From positions 8,716,519 through 8,780,518 of the forward strand of contig JADWOT020000006.1 of assembly GCA_036345935.2 (NCBI GenBank): a DNA stretch of 64,000 nucleotides, written 5' to 3'. The translations under genes were made by a program, and so were the position numbers. The stretch's first letter is position 1. Each line of letters starts with the position of its first letter. Source of the DNA: Taenia hydatigena. Lineage: Eukaryota > Platyhelminthes > Cestoda > Cyclophyllidea > Taeniidae. Below the pieces are notes generated by a model that ran no database searches, was not told the origin of the DNA, and saw only the letters and a list, made by a program, of their open reading frames with translations. Of the stretch, positions 28,165 through 41,216 are shown in pieces.

Positions 28165-28355
28165 TGTAGCGTCTCGAGGCTCCCTTGAGGCAAACGAAGG
28201 CAGAGTACTAGGGTGAAATATAAATATATATATTCAACAGCGGGAGGAAGGTGAGCTACTGGCGCGACCCGGAGGCCAGCCTGCGCAGCTAAAGTAATAT
28301 GGTCACCTCGGTCACCCTGACCGAATCCGGTGGTCCAAACAAACAAAAAGTTACA
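28165..28355 (-). mobile_element. Solo LTR, reverse orientation
   Basis: This is a reverse-strand copy of the same repeat found at 28608-28836 and in the LTRs of the element at 44871-45792. Read on the minus strand it begins TGTAAC and ends GCTACA. It contains the conserved middle part (GGTCAGGGTGACC, GCGCAG, GGCTGGCCTCCGGG) and a short TA-rich segment. The flanks GTAGT (28160-28164) and GTACT (28356-28360) look like a 5-bp target duplication with one mismatch. Confidence 0.75.
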
Positions 28356-28607
28356 GTACTGTTTGTACTAGTGAAAAGTCTCCAAATCGGGTCCTTAGCT
28401 GGCGGTGTGTGCTGATGTACTTGAAGAGGTCAACTGTCAAGTATTCATGTAACTTACGTGACCTTATTCTAGTGGCTCTTTTAGGACCTTGTAGTTACTT
28501 TAGCAAGGCAAAGCCGGTAGACTTCATTAATATCTCAGTACGTAGGGCACGTTACGAATTCCGTCAAAACTTCCGTAAAACTGTAGTGCAAGATTGTCTA
28601 AAATCAC

Positions 28608-28730
28608 TGTAGTACTTTGTTTGTTAGAACTGCCGGTTTCTGTCAAGGTCACAGAGGTGGTCGTATTGCCCTAGCTGCGTGGGCTGGCATCCGGGCCACG
28701 CCAGCAGTCTTTTTCCCTCTGTTCGGTGAA

Positions 28731-28785
<55 letters not shown>

Positions 28786-28836
28786 TACCCTAGCCTTCTG
28801 CCTTCTTTTGCCTTCGGGGGGCCTCGGGACGCTACA
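28608..28836 (+). mobile_element. Solo LTR, forward orientation
   Basis: This copy begins TGTAG and ends CTACA, the short inverted ends expected of an LTR. It shares most of its length with the LTRs at 44871 and 45603. It contains an expanded TA microsatellite (28739-28783). TCAC precedes and follows it, or ATCAC if the final A is shared, which suggests a 4-5 bp target duplication. No internal region is attached, so it is probably the product of LTR-LTR recombination. Confidence 0.8.
28739..28783. repeat. TA-dinucleotide microsatellite
   Basis: About 22 TA units lie inside the solo LTR. The same position is expanded in the 5' LTR at 44871-45097 and short in the 3' LTR, so the tract is a length-variable part of the element. 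Confidence 0.9.
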
Positions 28837-29154
28837 TCACTGCCATGTTGTTCCCCTAAATAAATATTTTGCACTGATCTGTAAAATTGTATTTCCGAAA
28901 ACTGGAAGATTCGTACTGACAATAAAGCACAGGCGAAAATGATACATTGAAAACAATTACGTAAAATGTCTCTATTCCAAACTCAAAACCTTATAAGGTC
29001 AGATACAGTACAGCATTTAGTTACAAAAAACAGCAGAAAAGGTATTTTACGGTTTGAAATAGGTCTTAAATTTAACGTGCTTAATTGTTTGTATCTGCCA
29101 AATACAATGAACTTGGTTGCAGTGACAAATCAAAGGCGGATAGGTTTACGCAAA

Positions 29155-32100
29155 ATGCCCGGCAATGTGGGCATGGAACAACTCATACCCTTGGTAAACA
29201 AACTCCAGGATGCATTTTCTTCTCTTGGCGTGCCTCTTAATTTGGACTTGCCGCAAATCGCTGTTGTTGGTAGTCAAAGTGCTGGCAAAAGCAGTGTCTT
29301 GGAGAATTTTGTAGGAAGGTAATGTTATGTTCCAACTCATTTACTGCACAGAGACTTTTTACCCCGAGGAAGTGGTATTGTTACAAGAAGGCCTTTGGTC
29401 CTTCAACTTATAACATCGGATACAGGTTAGATATGCAGTTATTGAAATTACCATCTTTATTAGAATATGCTGAATTCCTGCATTTGAATGGGGTAAAACT
29501 AACCGATTTTGATGAGGTCAGAAAAGAAATTGAAGCAGAAACAGATAGAGAAACTGGAACAAACAAGGGCATATCGAACAAACCCATAAATTTGAAGATA
29601 TTTTCACCTAATGGTAAGTCTACTCCATGGATAATATTGCTACCACGTTTTGTGATTTGCCAACAATATGTGTAAATTCACATATTGGTGGACTTTAGAG
29701 TTATTGCATTAAAACCTTTAAAGTAAAGCTTTGGATTAGGCTGAGTTCACGGTTTGGACTGGTTGCCTTTTGCATGCCCTTGTTATAGCGTAATTTCCGG
29801 GAGCACTGTGGTGTTTAACGTTATCAATATTATTCTTGCCGTCAGGTCTAAAAATATAGTGTTATGCATCCTAGAGCATTTTTATCGTAGGTTGCTTGAA
29901 ACGTTTATATCCTTACTTTTTCAAACGATTGATTGCCAACTTTTCAGTTCTTAATCTTACTCTGATCGATCTACCCGGAATGACAAAAGTTCCTGTGGGT
30001 GACCAGCCTTCGGATATATCCACTTTAATTGAGGAAATGATTCTTCAGTATATAAACTGTGATTACTGTCTTATACTGGCAGTTTCCCCAGCAAATTCTG
30101 ACTTGGCGAACTCGGACGCCTTAAAGATTGCTCGAGAGGTTGATCCTCAAGGACTTCGTACTATCGGTGTGATCACAAAGTTAGATCTTATGGATCACGG
30201 AACTGACGCGCGCGATGTCCTAGAAAACAAGCTCTTGCCTTTGAGGAGAGGTGCATTTTATCACGTAGTTTTTTTCATTACTGCTACGATTAAAATAACT
30301 AAAGGTGCATAAAGTACCTCTTCCTTTAGTTATCTTGAGCTCAAGTTTTCTATTTTGAAGGCCTTGGATGAGTGGTTATTTGTTATTCAAACCCTTATAG
30401 TTTACTCATTTTTTCACTTTGATGTTTCATGATAAAGAAACGCGTCGCCACAGATCTTACTATGCTATTCCTTGTCACCCTCACTATTATCGTAATGTTT
30501 AGAGTTGTTTCAACTTATGTGTAAATTGTACGCTATTTTGAAAGGAGAGTTTTCATAGGAAAATGACTTAATTTTATTCTTCAAATGCATGCTACGGTGT
30601 AGTTATAATGACCTGACTCAATTTTCTCTTTTGTGCTCACGAGGCCGTAAATACTATGCAAAAGCATGGTTACTCTGCGTTAAGGTTACATCGGCGTTGT
30701 GAACAGGAGCCAGAAGGACATTGAGGGTAGAAAAGATATTACTACAGCTATGGCTGCGGAAAGGAAATTCTTCCTCAGCCATCCGGCCTACCGTCACATG
30801 GCCGATCGTATGGGCACGCCCTACTTACAGCGTGTCCTCAATCAGCAGCTGACTAACCACATTCGCGAAACTTTACCTGGCCTCCGAAACAAGCTTCAGT
30901 CACAAATGTTGGCGATGGAAAAGGAAGTTCGGGAATACAAAGCCTATCAGCCTGCTGATCCTTCGTTCAAAACTAAGGCTCTAATGATGTATGCCACTAA
31001 TATTAAAAGAGCTTATCGCTTAGTTCAAAATTCTTCAGTCTTGAAATGTGAATTATGAATAGTGTACGCGGCTGACGATGATTGTGACACGATATTTTCT
31101 ATAAAATATGCAAAACATTTTCTTTGATTGATCATCTCTTACTGTGCCCCAAGGCTCGTTCTTATCTACGAAAGATAATATGTTAGAGTTGCACTTTGAC
31201 GCATTTTTTTCATAAAGAATTTCACCATAAATCTCTAGTCTTATCCGTTTACTTTGTTGCGGTACCTAAAACTCTAAAGGACAACTCTATGCTCTGGAAC
31301 TTGTGTCTCAAAAGACTGATCACTCTGAAAATGGAACATAAGGATCATTCGTCGCTCGTCCTATAGATTCCTTGCATGATTTGTTAGATATCGATAATTT
31401 TGTTCCATCGCCGCCACCATTTTCACCTTACTACGATTTATGCATGGGATTTGGTCATCTCATTTAAGATTAGTCGGCAAGAATAAGCTGAAGTCGTGAT
31501 TCATGCATCCCGACTACTTTCTTAATCCATCATTGCTCATCTCAAGTTTTGGTACTCTTATCTCCCTCAAGTGCTGTAAAGAGTTTCGAGGTTGAGTTTA
31601 CACAAACTATTGACGGATCAGGATCGGAAATCGACACCAAGACTTTGTCCAGGGGCGCCCGAATCAACCGCATATTCACCGAACGTCTGCCCTACGCCCT
31701 AGCGATGGTGAGCATGAGATTTGCTATGATGTTATTTTCTTCTATTTCAGCTAAAATGAACAGTTCAACAAGGAACATTAAAACTACTCATAGCATTAAA
31801 GTCTATTGGGTATACCTCGAGCAGACAATGGGTAGGGTCGATTCAAAACAAAATAACGTTGAGCTGGTGCGGCGGGTCTTTGGGCTTGTCAGAATTGCAA
31901 CTGACCTGCGTCAAATGTGCTTAATGTTCGTGTATGCTAGAGTGCTCTAGTTTCTCTCTATCTTCAGCTCCACAATGATGGCGAAGAGTTGCGAAGGGAC
32001 ATTAGCTTTGCTATTCGCAATATTCATGGGATTCGGTGAGTTTATTGTCGATAAATGGTGGGCTGGAACCATTGTCGCTTCCTTTAATGGCCATAATCGT

Positions 32101-35100
32101 TTCCTAAATCGATTTTAATGTAGCCGTTGTAATTATTCTTGAGCAATAATCAAGTAAACCGAAGCGAAATCATCATTAAAATTGCAGGCTAGTTTTTGTT
32201 CTCATTATAAAATCATCCTGAAACTACACCAACTAGTTTCAATGTAAGTGCTAATTTCTCGGTCTGGGATTCTAAGTAGGCCTAATAGTAGCTTCTGGTA
32301 TCATTTTCACGATGTGAATGTATTTCGTAGCAAGGTTCTACAAAACCAGGTTAACTTCTCGTTCAATTTCGGAGAATCTAAAATGAGGCTTATTGTTCAC
32401 ATCAGAATCCCGATAGAAATGCTTCATAACTCATCTCGCACTTACTACTCCCTAGCGGAAGCTTTTGGTAGCAGGCTTTCCTCATAATTGTTCACAATTT
32501 TATTCATAATCTTATCTGCGATACTTGTTTTTACTGTTTTGTGTCAACCAATTTCTTGGTCTACGCTACAGCTCTGGATTATTTACTCCCGACCTGGCCT
32601 TTGAGACAATCGTTCGTAAACAAATCGAACGCATGAAGGATCCCTCATTGACCTGTGTGGATCTCGTTGTTGAGGAGTTGATTCAAATAGTACACGACTG
32701 TACAAACAAGGTTAGCTCTCTCTCGATCGTCCAATATCAATTTTATAAGGTATATGCATATGGATAAGACGGTTAATGCCTTTATATGGCTTTCCATTTC
32801 TATCGGATGCTGATTATATGGTGTTCATTCCGATTGCACACTTCCAAATTCTCGTGAACGCGCATACGTGCTTATTTCGATACCAGTAGGTTTTTATTTC
32901 CACGCCTTCTATCTTCACTAAAGACAACGTTATCATCCTAGGGACACTTTGAAAAGGTCAGTAGGCCTTCTCAAGTAAGAATAGTGGCATCAGCGAATGC
33001 ACATCATGCTTGATGCTTCTCTTGGTCATTTGCTTCATGAGGAGCAACACTGTACTTAGTCTTCAATGTGCAGTACTGAAATGCCATTGACTCTCATTTA
33101 TTTGTCTCTTTCCTATTGCAGAACCGCCTTACATGATACGACTGCCGAGTTAGCGTTTCTTAGATGACATGTCTTACCTCATGCTAAAATCGTAATTTCT
33201 GCAGCCCTCTTGGGGTTTAAATGACACTGTCTCGATCAAATCCACTAGTTGGTCTTTTTACTGTTAGCCGTCTCAGATTCGATTTTCTTGCATCATGAGG
33301 AATGCGGTCTGCCACAACCAATGGCAATATTCCGCTCACCCCAGTTCCAGCCCGAGAGCTTTGCGTATTCACTGGGCGTAATGTTGAGCAGGCGATCGTG
33401 CGCGTCGTACGCGCCAGCCCATCCCTCTATCGACCGCCAGGAATGGCCTCTGGCCTCCAGCCGCTCCACACTAGCGATTGGTGGGCATATGGCGCGCTCT
33501 CGCCCTCTCCCTCCATAAGTGCATACCGCGCTGAAAGTCAATGTCACGTAATTTCGTTTCCTCACTTGGCCTCGGATGCTTCGAAGGCGAATGCTCGTTT
33601 AAAGACCTCTTTCTTCGAGAATTGCTAAATACCATATGTTTTCTAGCTACGATAAAAGGAATTCTGACAAAAGTCGTTTCTACCCAGGCCCTTGGTCAAT
33701 CATTCTCACGAAACTGGGGTTTAGCTCTTATACACCCTCCTATTCACACTACGAAACTTATTATAATCGAATAATATTCGCCTTCCTTGCACATCTTACC
33801 CAAAAAGAACTTCAAATACCATCATCAATTTAGCTTTCCTTTCTGCCCAATCGTAATCTCTTGTCACCGGGTTAAAACGTGACAGTCGTGTTGTGATCTG
33901 AGCGCATTAAGTCGTGAATATGTTTGCGGATACCTGTACGACGTAGCTCAGATTGGAAGCGGGTCGGAACCTTGCAGTCCGGGTGATGAAACGTGACATC
34001 TGCTTTGTGCCAGTTGCCATTTTCGCGTCAATGCTTGCTATCGTTTGCGTGAAACAGTTCAGTCTTGTATTTGGCGTAGGTGGTACATTTTATCCACCAG
34101 AATAAGCGAAGCTGTTTTGGCTTGAGGGCCAAATGGTTGGCACTAACAATTATTTTGGGAACCTGATGAGTATCATTTGTATGGTTTTAGGTCAGCATAT
34201 TTTGATTTAATACTTTAAGGAGTGAAGTTGGCTCTTTGTTAAAAGTGACTTGTGCTTACTATGTCTGAGTGGCTTTCGATGCAATAGAATTGCAACCTTA
34301 CAATATTTATCCTCGTGTTCAAGGGTAAATAAGCATCCCATAAATTCCCACGCTTAAACAAAACATGTTTATCACCATTTTTGCGCTGGCACATTTTTCA
34401 ACTTGAATTACAATCCAGACTTCCGCCTTCATTTCCTCCAGTGGGTAGGCAATTTCTTTATTCGAAAAAGGAGAAGCAGCGGTTACATCTATTCACAAAT
34501 AATGAACAGAGAGTAGATGGTGGATTTATCGTCTCTCTCGGCAGATGGAGTGCTTTCCGCACCTTCGCGATGCAACCGAACGTATTGTGACTGAGCGTAT
34601 TAAGGAAAGGCAGGTTAACGCCCGCGATAAGATATGCCTCCTGGTGGATATTCAACTTGCCTATATCAACACCAACCACGAGGATTTCATCGGCTTTGCA
34701 AGGTACTTTTAAGAATTCGTGACACCCACTGTCACGGGTACACAACTTTTGGAGGATGAACACCAGGTTTTCGTCTCTTTCATTAGTTTTCAAATATAAA
34801 CACAGATTGAGCTTTTCCTCACTTTACTATTTTAAGGACCATTTTTTGACGAAGTGGTGTGCTTATCAGCCCTAGAACTTCAATTTAAAATTCCCAATGC
34901 GGCCTAATTTGGGACTAATGTTGCTACTGCCTGTGCTCTTATCTGAGAAGTGCGGCAAGTCCTCCTCTTTTAGTGGGATGGAAAGGTATCGTTAACTAGT
35001 TCTTTTGGGCTACACTTTCGCGTAAAATCATTGCCTCTTTTCCGAAATAGATGCATTTTTCATAAAAAAGTCTCAGGCACCTGTCTATTAGTATTTTTTT

Positions 35101-38100
35101 AAAGCACTTTCTTAATTTGGATGCAGAGCCACTTGCTCCATTTGGTAAATGGAAAATAAGGAATATCGTTTCCCGCCATTAAAATCCGACCACCTGCGCA
35201 GCATAGCCCAGTCAGGGTAGATATAATATGACAAGTTTGAAAGAATAGCCTCGGTCAAGTGCTTTGAGATATAGCCTTCTATGTTACACGCGTTTATTGT
35301 TTCCAGCTCTGTGTGTAATTATTTCTGATCTCACTAATACAAATTCTACGTCCTGATCGTGACTCTGAACTGTTTCGTGGCATGAAAGCAGTGGCATGGC
35401 GAGTACCGAAGAAGAGTCCGAAGCGATGGATGCTTCGAAGTGAGGTTTAAAATTTCGGTAGGAGATGGGTTCGAAGAAAGGATGCTGTTTTCAATAAACA
35501 ATCAGATAGTATTGTAATGGACCTACTCTGATAGTTTTGAGTACAAATCTTTTGTGATCGTACAATTTGTGTCTAAACTGGCTTCACTGATTAATTTTTT
35601 CTTGCCTTCGTTTAGCGCGGAACAGCAGTCATCTGACGTAAACAAAGTGAAACTTGGCAATCGAGTGAGCCTGTTTTTTACTACAAACAGGAGTGGGTAA
35701 TGTCTCGTCTGTAAAGGCTTTGCCCGTCCATATATCACATTGTTTAATTTAAAACAGTTAGGGGCTTTAACTTTGCACAGAACAGCTGGAAAAATATAAT
35801 TGAACGCATAATATATAAAGTGCTAGAGAAGAGAACTCACACTTATTGCAGACTGGTTTTAGTGACCGTTGACTTTTTTCGCCTGCAACTATCTAATAAA
35901 GGTTGAAATGTAGCAGTTCTATCAGAACTGTGTGATTTGCAATAAAGAAGTCCAAATAAATGAGGTTAAATGCTGTGCCTATAACTCAATTCATTATCAC
36001 TCCACCGCCAATGTTGGCTAGTGTTAAATTTCCATCCTGCAATTCGCAACCGTCGTCAATTTTGAATTCACAAATTTTAATTTTCTCCTTATTTGATTAG
36101 TGTTTGCTATGGGTCTATAATCCGAGCATATTATCATATAGGTGGTGATATTTCGGCTCAAGCTTTGGCAATAAATGAACGAAATTTGATGTGCTTAACA
36201 TCTGATATATCTTATTACAATGAAATGCCGATTTGTTGAAGACATTGCAAAGTTAACCCCAAGAGTAGCCGCCGCCTCTTATTGCATAAACGAACTTAGT
36301 CTGACAACTTTGCCTTCATCCTCAACCCATCGAATCTGGTGATGATAACGCTTTGGCGCCTAGGCCAGTCAATTAATATCACATGGGAGAGAGGATTTGA
36401 CTTTGTAGAATATTCCTATTTCTCCCGATACGAATTCCATAAATGAGCTTCGATATGCGTAAAAAGATAATATTGTTGACAGTTCATCTCTTTATATCTC
36501 ATGCTAGGGTCTTCCTGTGATATTGAGATCCTGCCGATCTCAACTCAGTGTATATGTACCGCACAGAAATTAAAATCTTACATCTAGTCTGATGCATCAC
36601 CATTAGGTGATTCGACGGGGCTGGTTGGGCCTACAAAATATTGCTCTCATACGTGGCGGCAGTAAGGACTTCTGGTTCGTCCTGAATGCGGAAACTCTCA
36701 CCTGGTACAAGGACGACGATGTGAGTACCGGCTTAAATACGCATTCTTTAAATGTTTTCAAATCATTGGACAAATTAGTGCAATGAATAATGTGAAAGCA
36801 AGAAGAGTAGAAAGATGTACCTCATAGGTGCGACTATGTCGTACTACATTTTTGCAGGAGAAGGAGAAACGCTACGTCCTGCTCTTGGACGGTCTGAAAG
36901 TCAAGGATGTTGAGTCGAGTTTCTTTGGCAAGAAGAACGTATTTGCGCTTTTCTATCCCGATGGAAGGAATGTGTACAAAGACTACAAGCAATTGGAACT
37001 TAGTGCAGAGTCTGCTGAGATGGTCGACTCCTGGAAGGCCTCTTTCATGCGAGCCGGTGTTCAGCCAATGAAACCCATCCAGCAGCAGCAACACCAAGAG
37101 GTGTGTGGCATCCGTCTTGTTTCAATCTACAGTCTTCCTAAATCGAATCTCACTATTGAAAGAGGGTTCAATGGTATTGCAGATGGCTTCAAAATTACGA
37201 TGCATTTAATTTTATTTGATCTAAGTGGCATTATCTGATGGTTTTTGGTATTTCTTACGGCTTCATGCTATTGGCAATAAAGCGAACGTCCATTGAATTA
37301 CCAAATGAAATAACGAATTATTTGGGTGTATTCTTGAGAGCTGGGCATTCGTTGAGACATGGTTACCTATTTTCCTCAAAGCAATTTACTTCCATCAGCG
37401 ATCTCTTACGAAATCGTGGCAAGTTTCTTGTCGTGGCATCCGCTGGTTAACAAGAAGAACCGAGCATCTGTCCAACAGAGCCATAGTTTAGGGAATCTAA
37501 AGCATTATTGGAACTATTTTGGTTAAGGTACAACTTTTAAAGGCAGTCTTGCAACCATTCAGTGAATTTGTGATGCATACAATCTAAATCTTAAAGGCTT
37601 TTTGTGCACAAAAATGACGTAATTGCAACCTGGCTTACACGATTTGATGAGGCTTTCTATGGTACAACTGATAAATTTCAGTGTTAGTTGCAATAACTTA
37701 TTGCATGATATTCAAAACAATTCACTCGCGACATATCTTTAAAGCGTTAGTAGAAAAAACTTACGAATTGCTCTACTGGGGATACCGTGGAAGTCACTAA
37801 AACATAGCGAATATTGGAATAAACGGCGAAAGGAACGCGCTGGAATAGTGCTTTCCAAGAAGGAATGTGTAAAGTGGAGTTGCACCGCTCTTGGAGTTGT
37901 TTGTGATACTTCTCTTCACTGTGCAGTGCGGTGTGTGCCCTCCTGGTCTCATATGTTTCCTAGCTTGTTAGGTAGGTAGTGCTGGTTTCAAATTTCTATT
38001 AAAGTAGTACATTTTGACCGATTCACTACAGTTCCCACTTCCCATCCCATTGTTCAGGCACTTGTAAGTGCAGTTAAAGCAAATTAACTTATGATTTAAG

Positions 38101-41100
38101 TAATCTTGTCGCTTTCCTTGCAGCGATCAGATGAACAGCTTTCGGATAGTGGTGATCCTCAGCTACAAAGACAGGTAGAAGTTATCCATAATCTTGTGGA
38201 TTCATACCTCAAGATTGTTCACAAGACTCAGCGTGATCTGGTTCCCAAAATGATCATGCATATAATTGTTAACGAGGTAAGTGTCAACCTTCATTTCTGA
38301 AGTGGCCACTGCGAAATGGCATTGAATGCTTACCTTAACGCCAGAAAAATTGTTCGTAGTGCCCTTTTGCTCTTGGCATTCTCTCGTCACAAGTTATATT
38401 TTGTGACACCATCAGCCTAATTTCTAGCTCCTGTTGTATTTTTTTCTTACGCTTAACATGACCTCAGAATGCACGGAAAACAGTTCCGCGTATGGAAAGC
38501 GTATACCATAAACAGGATGGCAAGAGGATGTCAGCAAAGTGTGCATAGGTCAGAGACGGCTAAGTGAAGTTCGCTTTATTGCAGAGACGCATCGATATGT
38601 TCGTATTTTTTAATGCGAATAGTCTATAATACGCATCTGATTTGCAGATGAAGGAGTTCCTGAAGAGTGAGCTGTTACCAAACCTTTATCAGGCAGGAGA
38701 TATTGTAAGTTGACACCGGTGATTTACCGTATATTTATAGATGCACTAGGTCTGTTGATAATGGCCTTCACTCCATCCACAATAATATTTAATGTATAAT
38801 TTGCGAGAGCTCTAAGTATGCACAGGAAGTGGGATCCAAGATTGCCTCGGCATTGCAAGCTATGGCTTTGGTTTCATTGTTGACAATAAATGGTTGTATA
38901 AATGGTTCCATCAATTTGAAGAGCCAGATTTTTAGAGCGGACTAGCCGGTATATTAATGCTAATTGATAATGCTCTTCCAATTGGCATAAAATTTTAGGA
39001 AACTCAAATATGTTTTAAAAAGCGATATCCACGTTTTACCATGGTGATCACATAGTTAAATGAGATTCTGACGGAATCTCACTTTCAAACAGTTCCACTG
39101 CCCTTGCATAATGGAGGGACTGGTCAGGTCACTGGCATTAATACAGTCAACGTTTTCTGTCCGCAGCAAGTTCTAATGTCGGAGTCCTTAGAGATGCAGA
39201 CGCGACGCGAGGAGACTCTACGAATGTACGAAGCATTGAAGGAGGCCTTACGTATAGTTGGCGAGGTGGCCACGAACACCGTCTCTACGCCCGTCCCACC
39301 CCCTGTTATGGATGACTGGATGCACAACACTACCTCTCATGTAAGTTATCACCCATCCACCTCCCGTAAAACAGTTTCAATTATATTGTCTGCTGAACTC
39401 GCTGATCAAATAAGGAAGCTCCTAATTTCCATTCACAGTTGACTGACCCTGGGTCCTCGTCCTCAAGTCTCTTCCCTACAAGCACGGGCAGCGGTAGTGG
39501 CGGTGTAGGGCCGATGCAACCACCACGAAGTCCCGGAGGCACACGGCGTCCCCCACCTCAACCCCCAGGTGCTCCCCACCGTCCCACTTCCTCTCCCCAA
39601 CGACCTGGTTTTGTCGCTCCCTCTAGCAGTGCTCTGCCCTCGCCTCTCATCCCTCTGTGAGTCCTCCATAGCCACCTGTTTCAGTACTCTTTGTATGTAT
39701 CAGCATGCCTCTCCTGATGTCTATCCACTTTGTTTACGTTGTTTTTTTTGTAGCGAGCATGCTTTCAATCTTTGACCAAACTGCATGTGCACAATGACGC
39801 TGTTGTTGTTATTTTTGTTAGGATCTTCTTCCATCAGTCAACTTCTTTCATGTGTGGCTTCTTTGGTTCGCTAATGCTTTCTTTGCTTCTTTTTCGATGT
39901 GTTTCGTAAGGCAAGCTATTGGTCGTTTTCTAACTGGCGATAATGCATCAAAGTAATTTAATATCTTTTAAAAACCTTAATAAAAATACCGTCAAAGTTA
40001 GTTTTTCGGTGGAAAGCAGACAACCCGGCTCCGATTGAATATTTTCACCTTTCTTTAAAATGCTGTTTCAAGATCCTCCAAGCGTTCAGCAACATGATTA
40101 CCGTCTCTTGCCACTTCTGATATTTGTGAATATTTGGTCATGCGATGGTCTCTTCCGGTTTTCCTTTAGCGTTTCCAATACTATTCTCAGACGATCGACT
40201 GTAGTATTCAGCGCATGTCTAAAATGGTTGTCACGTAATCTTTTTCAAAAAAAGCAATAATTTGCATGAATTCACTTCGGCATGAAGGAGTTATTTCGGT
40301 GATTCAACTCACTCCTAACAATTTATGGAACGACTCCTAGCAGCACGTGCTTTTTGGTGACCTGCCAATCTGTCTGGCGTAGCGCCACTTCCTCTCTCGG
40401 TGGATTTAACTTTATCTCCTCCAACCGCCATAATCTGTTTCTCTAGTGTCTGAAAACTTTGAATTTGATTTCTTCACTTTCTACTTCGCGCTTGCTTCCG
40501 TTATTGGGTGTGTTACAATTGGTGTTGTTTGTACAAATGTTGTGTAACTTTTGTTGTAGGTTGAGTGCTCTGGGTCCCTCTTCAGTGGTGCCTAACGGTT
40601 TACCGAATGGTGGGATCAACAGTGGTGCTGTTGTGAGTAGCAGTTGCCTTCAAAACGGTTCCTACAATTCCCCTTTTCCGTCTCCATACCTGCTCCTCCA
40701 ATCTCCGCTTCCTTTATTGCAACAGTGTTTTCCGATGTAGGCTGTTGTCTTACTTGCCTGTTCTTTTGTTTTACCCTTGGTCATGGTCCATCAAGATAAG
40801 CGTATGGCTACCATTTCTCCTGTGTAGCACTAACGAAAAGTCTAGGGCTAGAAGAATATGTAATTCATATCAAATTGTTGTAGTACTAAGTAAGTCTTTT
40901 CTTTGCAACGACTTAGGCTTAAAGCGCCTGTGTGACTGTGTTGTAATTAGCACAAAACGCTCTTTTAGACGTGCAAACAATCCGGCCCCTCGTATTCCTG
41001 ACCGACCCAACACGGTTTCGCGTACCTGAGAGGCGACAAAGTGGCGTTTAGAGTGCATTTTCTCCCTGACAAAATGGCGAAGATGGCGTTCTTCTTCCCC

Positions 41101-41216
41101 CTATGCAACTGTTATCAACTGCACCCTGTGGACTCTCTTTAGAGTTGTGACTTCAGATCTTTCGAACCACCATACATGCTCCACCTGCAATTCTTGGTGC
41201 TCCACTCCCATTCTGA
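29155..41216 (+). CDS. DNM: Dynamin, classical large GTPase with PH, GED and proline-rich tail
   Basis: This membrane-fission GTPase acts in endocytosis. Exons are 29155-29318, 29352-29425, 29464-29613, 29948-30250, 30685-30988, 31572-31707, 31968-32035, 32572-32710, 34545-34702, 35616-35637, 36607-36720, 36858-37100, 38124-38276, 38648-38704, 39167-39340 and 39439-39656/39660. All phases agree. The GTPase domain shows G1 GSQSAGKSS (residues 39-47), a G2-region threonine in [12 protein letters not shown] (137-140) and TKLD (206-209). The PH domain is about residues 507-625 and the GED about 626-753. A Pro-rich, SH3-binding type tail follows. Reading through to the stop at 39660 gives 826 residues. 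Splicing at the GTGAGT donor at 39657 can reach 40969-41029 (845 residues), or 40560-40632 plus 41157-41216 (869 residues). The start matches the family N-terminus [14 protein letters not shown], but an upstream in-frame ATG at 29107 exists. The 22-nt exon is inferred. Confidence 0.95.
35616..35637 (+). other. DNM: Dynamin 22-nt micro-exon
   Basis: The sequence sits between a pyrimidine-rich TTTAG acceptor and a GTAAAC donor. It supplies exactly the one base needed to complete the codon left open at 34702, then seven codons (AEQQSSD), and ends in phase 0 before the next exon at 36607. The resulting [16 protein letters not shown] aligns with the FANAQQRS...VIRKGW linker of animal dynamins. A direct join of 34702 to 36607 would give an immediate stop. 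Confidence 0.75.
39979..39984 (+). promoter_or_regulatory. Polyadenylation signal AATAAA
   Basis: This canonical signal lies about 320 bp after the dynamin stop at 39660. It supports a short dynamin transcript that ends before the downstream proline-rich exons. Confidence 0.45.
40560..40632 (+). other. DNM: Candidate alternative dynamin tail exon
   Basis: It follows a TTTTGTTGTAG acceptor and ends at a GTGAGT donor. Its first base completes the codon left by a splice at 39656. It then encodes a Pro/Gly/Asn-rich stretch (VPNGLPNGG) and ends in phase 0. It joins either 40969 (10 more codons, then a stop) or 41157 ([12 protein letters not shown], then a stop). Confidence 0.5.
40969..41029 (+). 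other. DNM: Candidate dynamin terminal exon, proline-rich
   Basis: After a CTCTTTTAG acceptor, the first base completes the codon left by the splice at 39656. The frame then reads [19 protein letters not shown] and stops at 41027-41029. The PxxP-type composition fits the SH3-binding tail of dynamins. Confidence 0.55.

Noticed and set aside
28736..28942. Tyr-Ile repeat proteins predicted across TA microsatellites (also at 44990)
   Set aside because: They are translations of TA repeats within LTRs.
33293..33565. A 90-residue minus-strand frame inside a dynamin intron
   Set aside because: It lies in a GC-richer patch with overlapping plus-strand frames of similar length and no family match.
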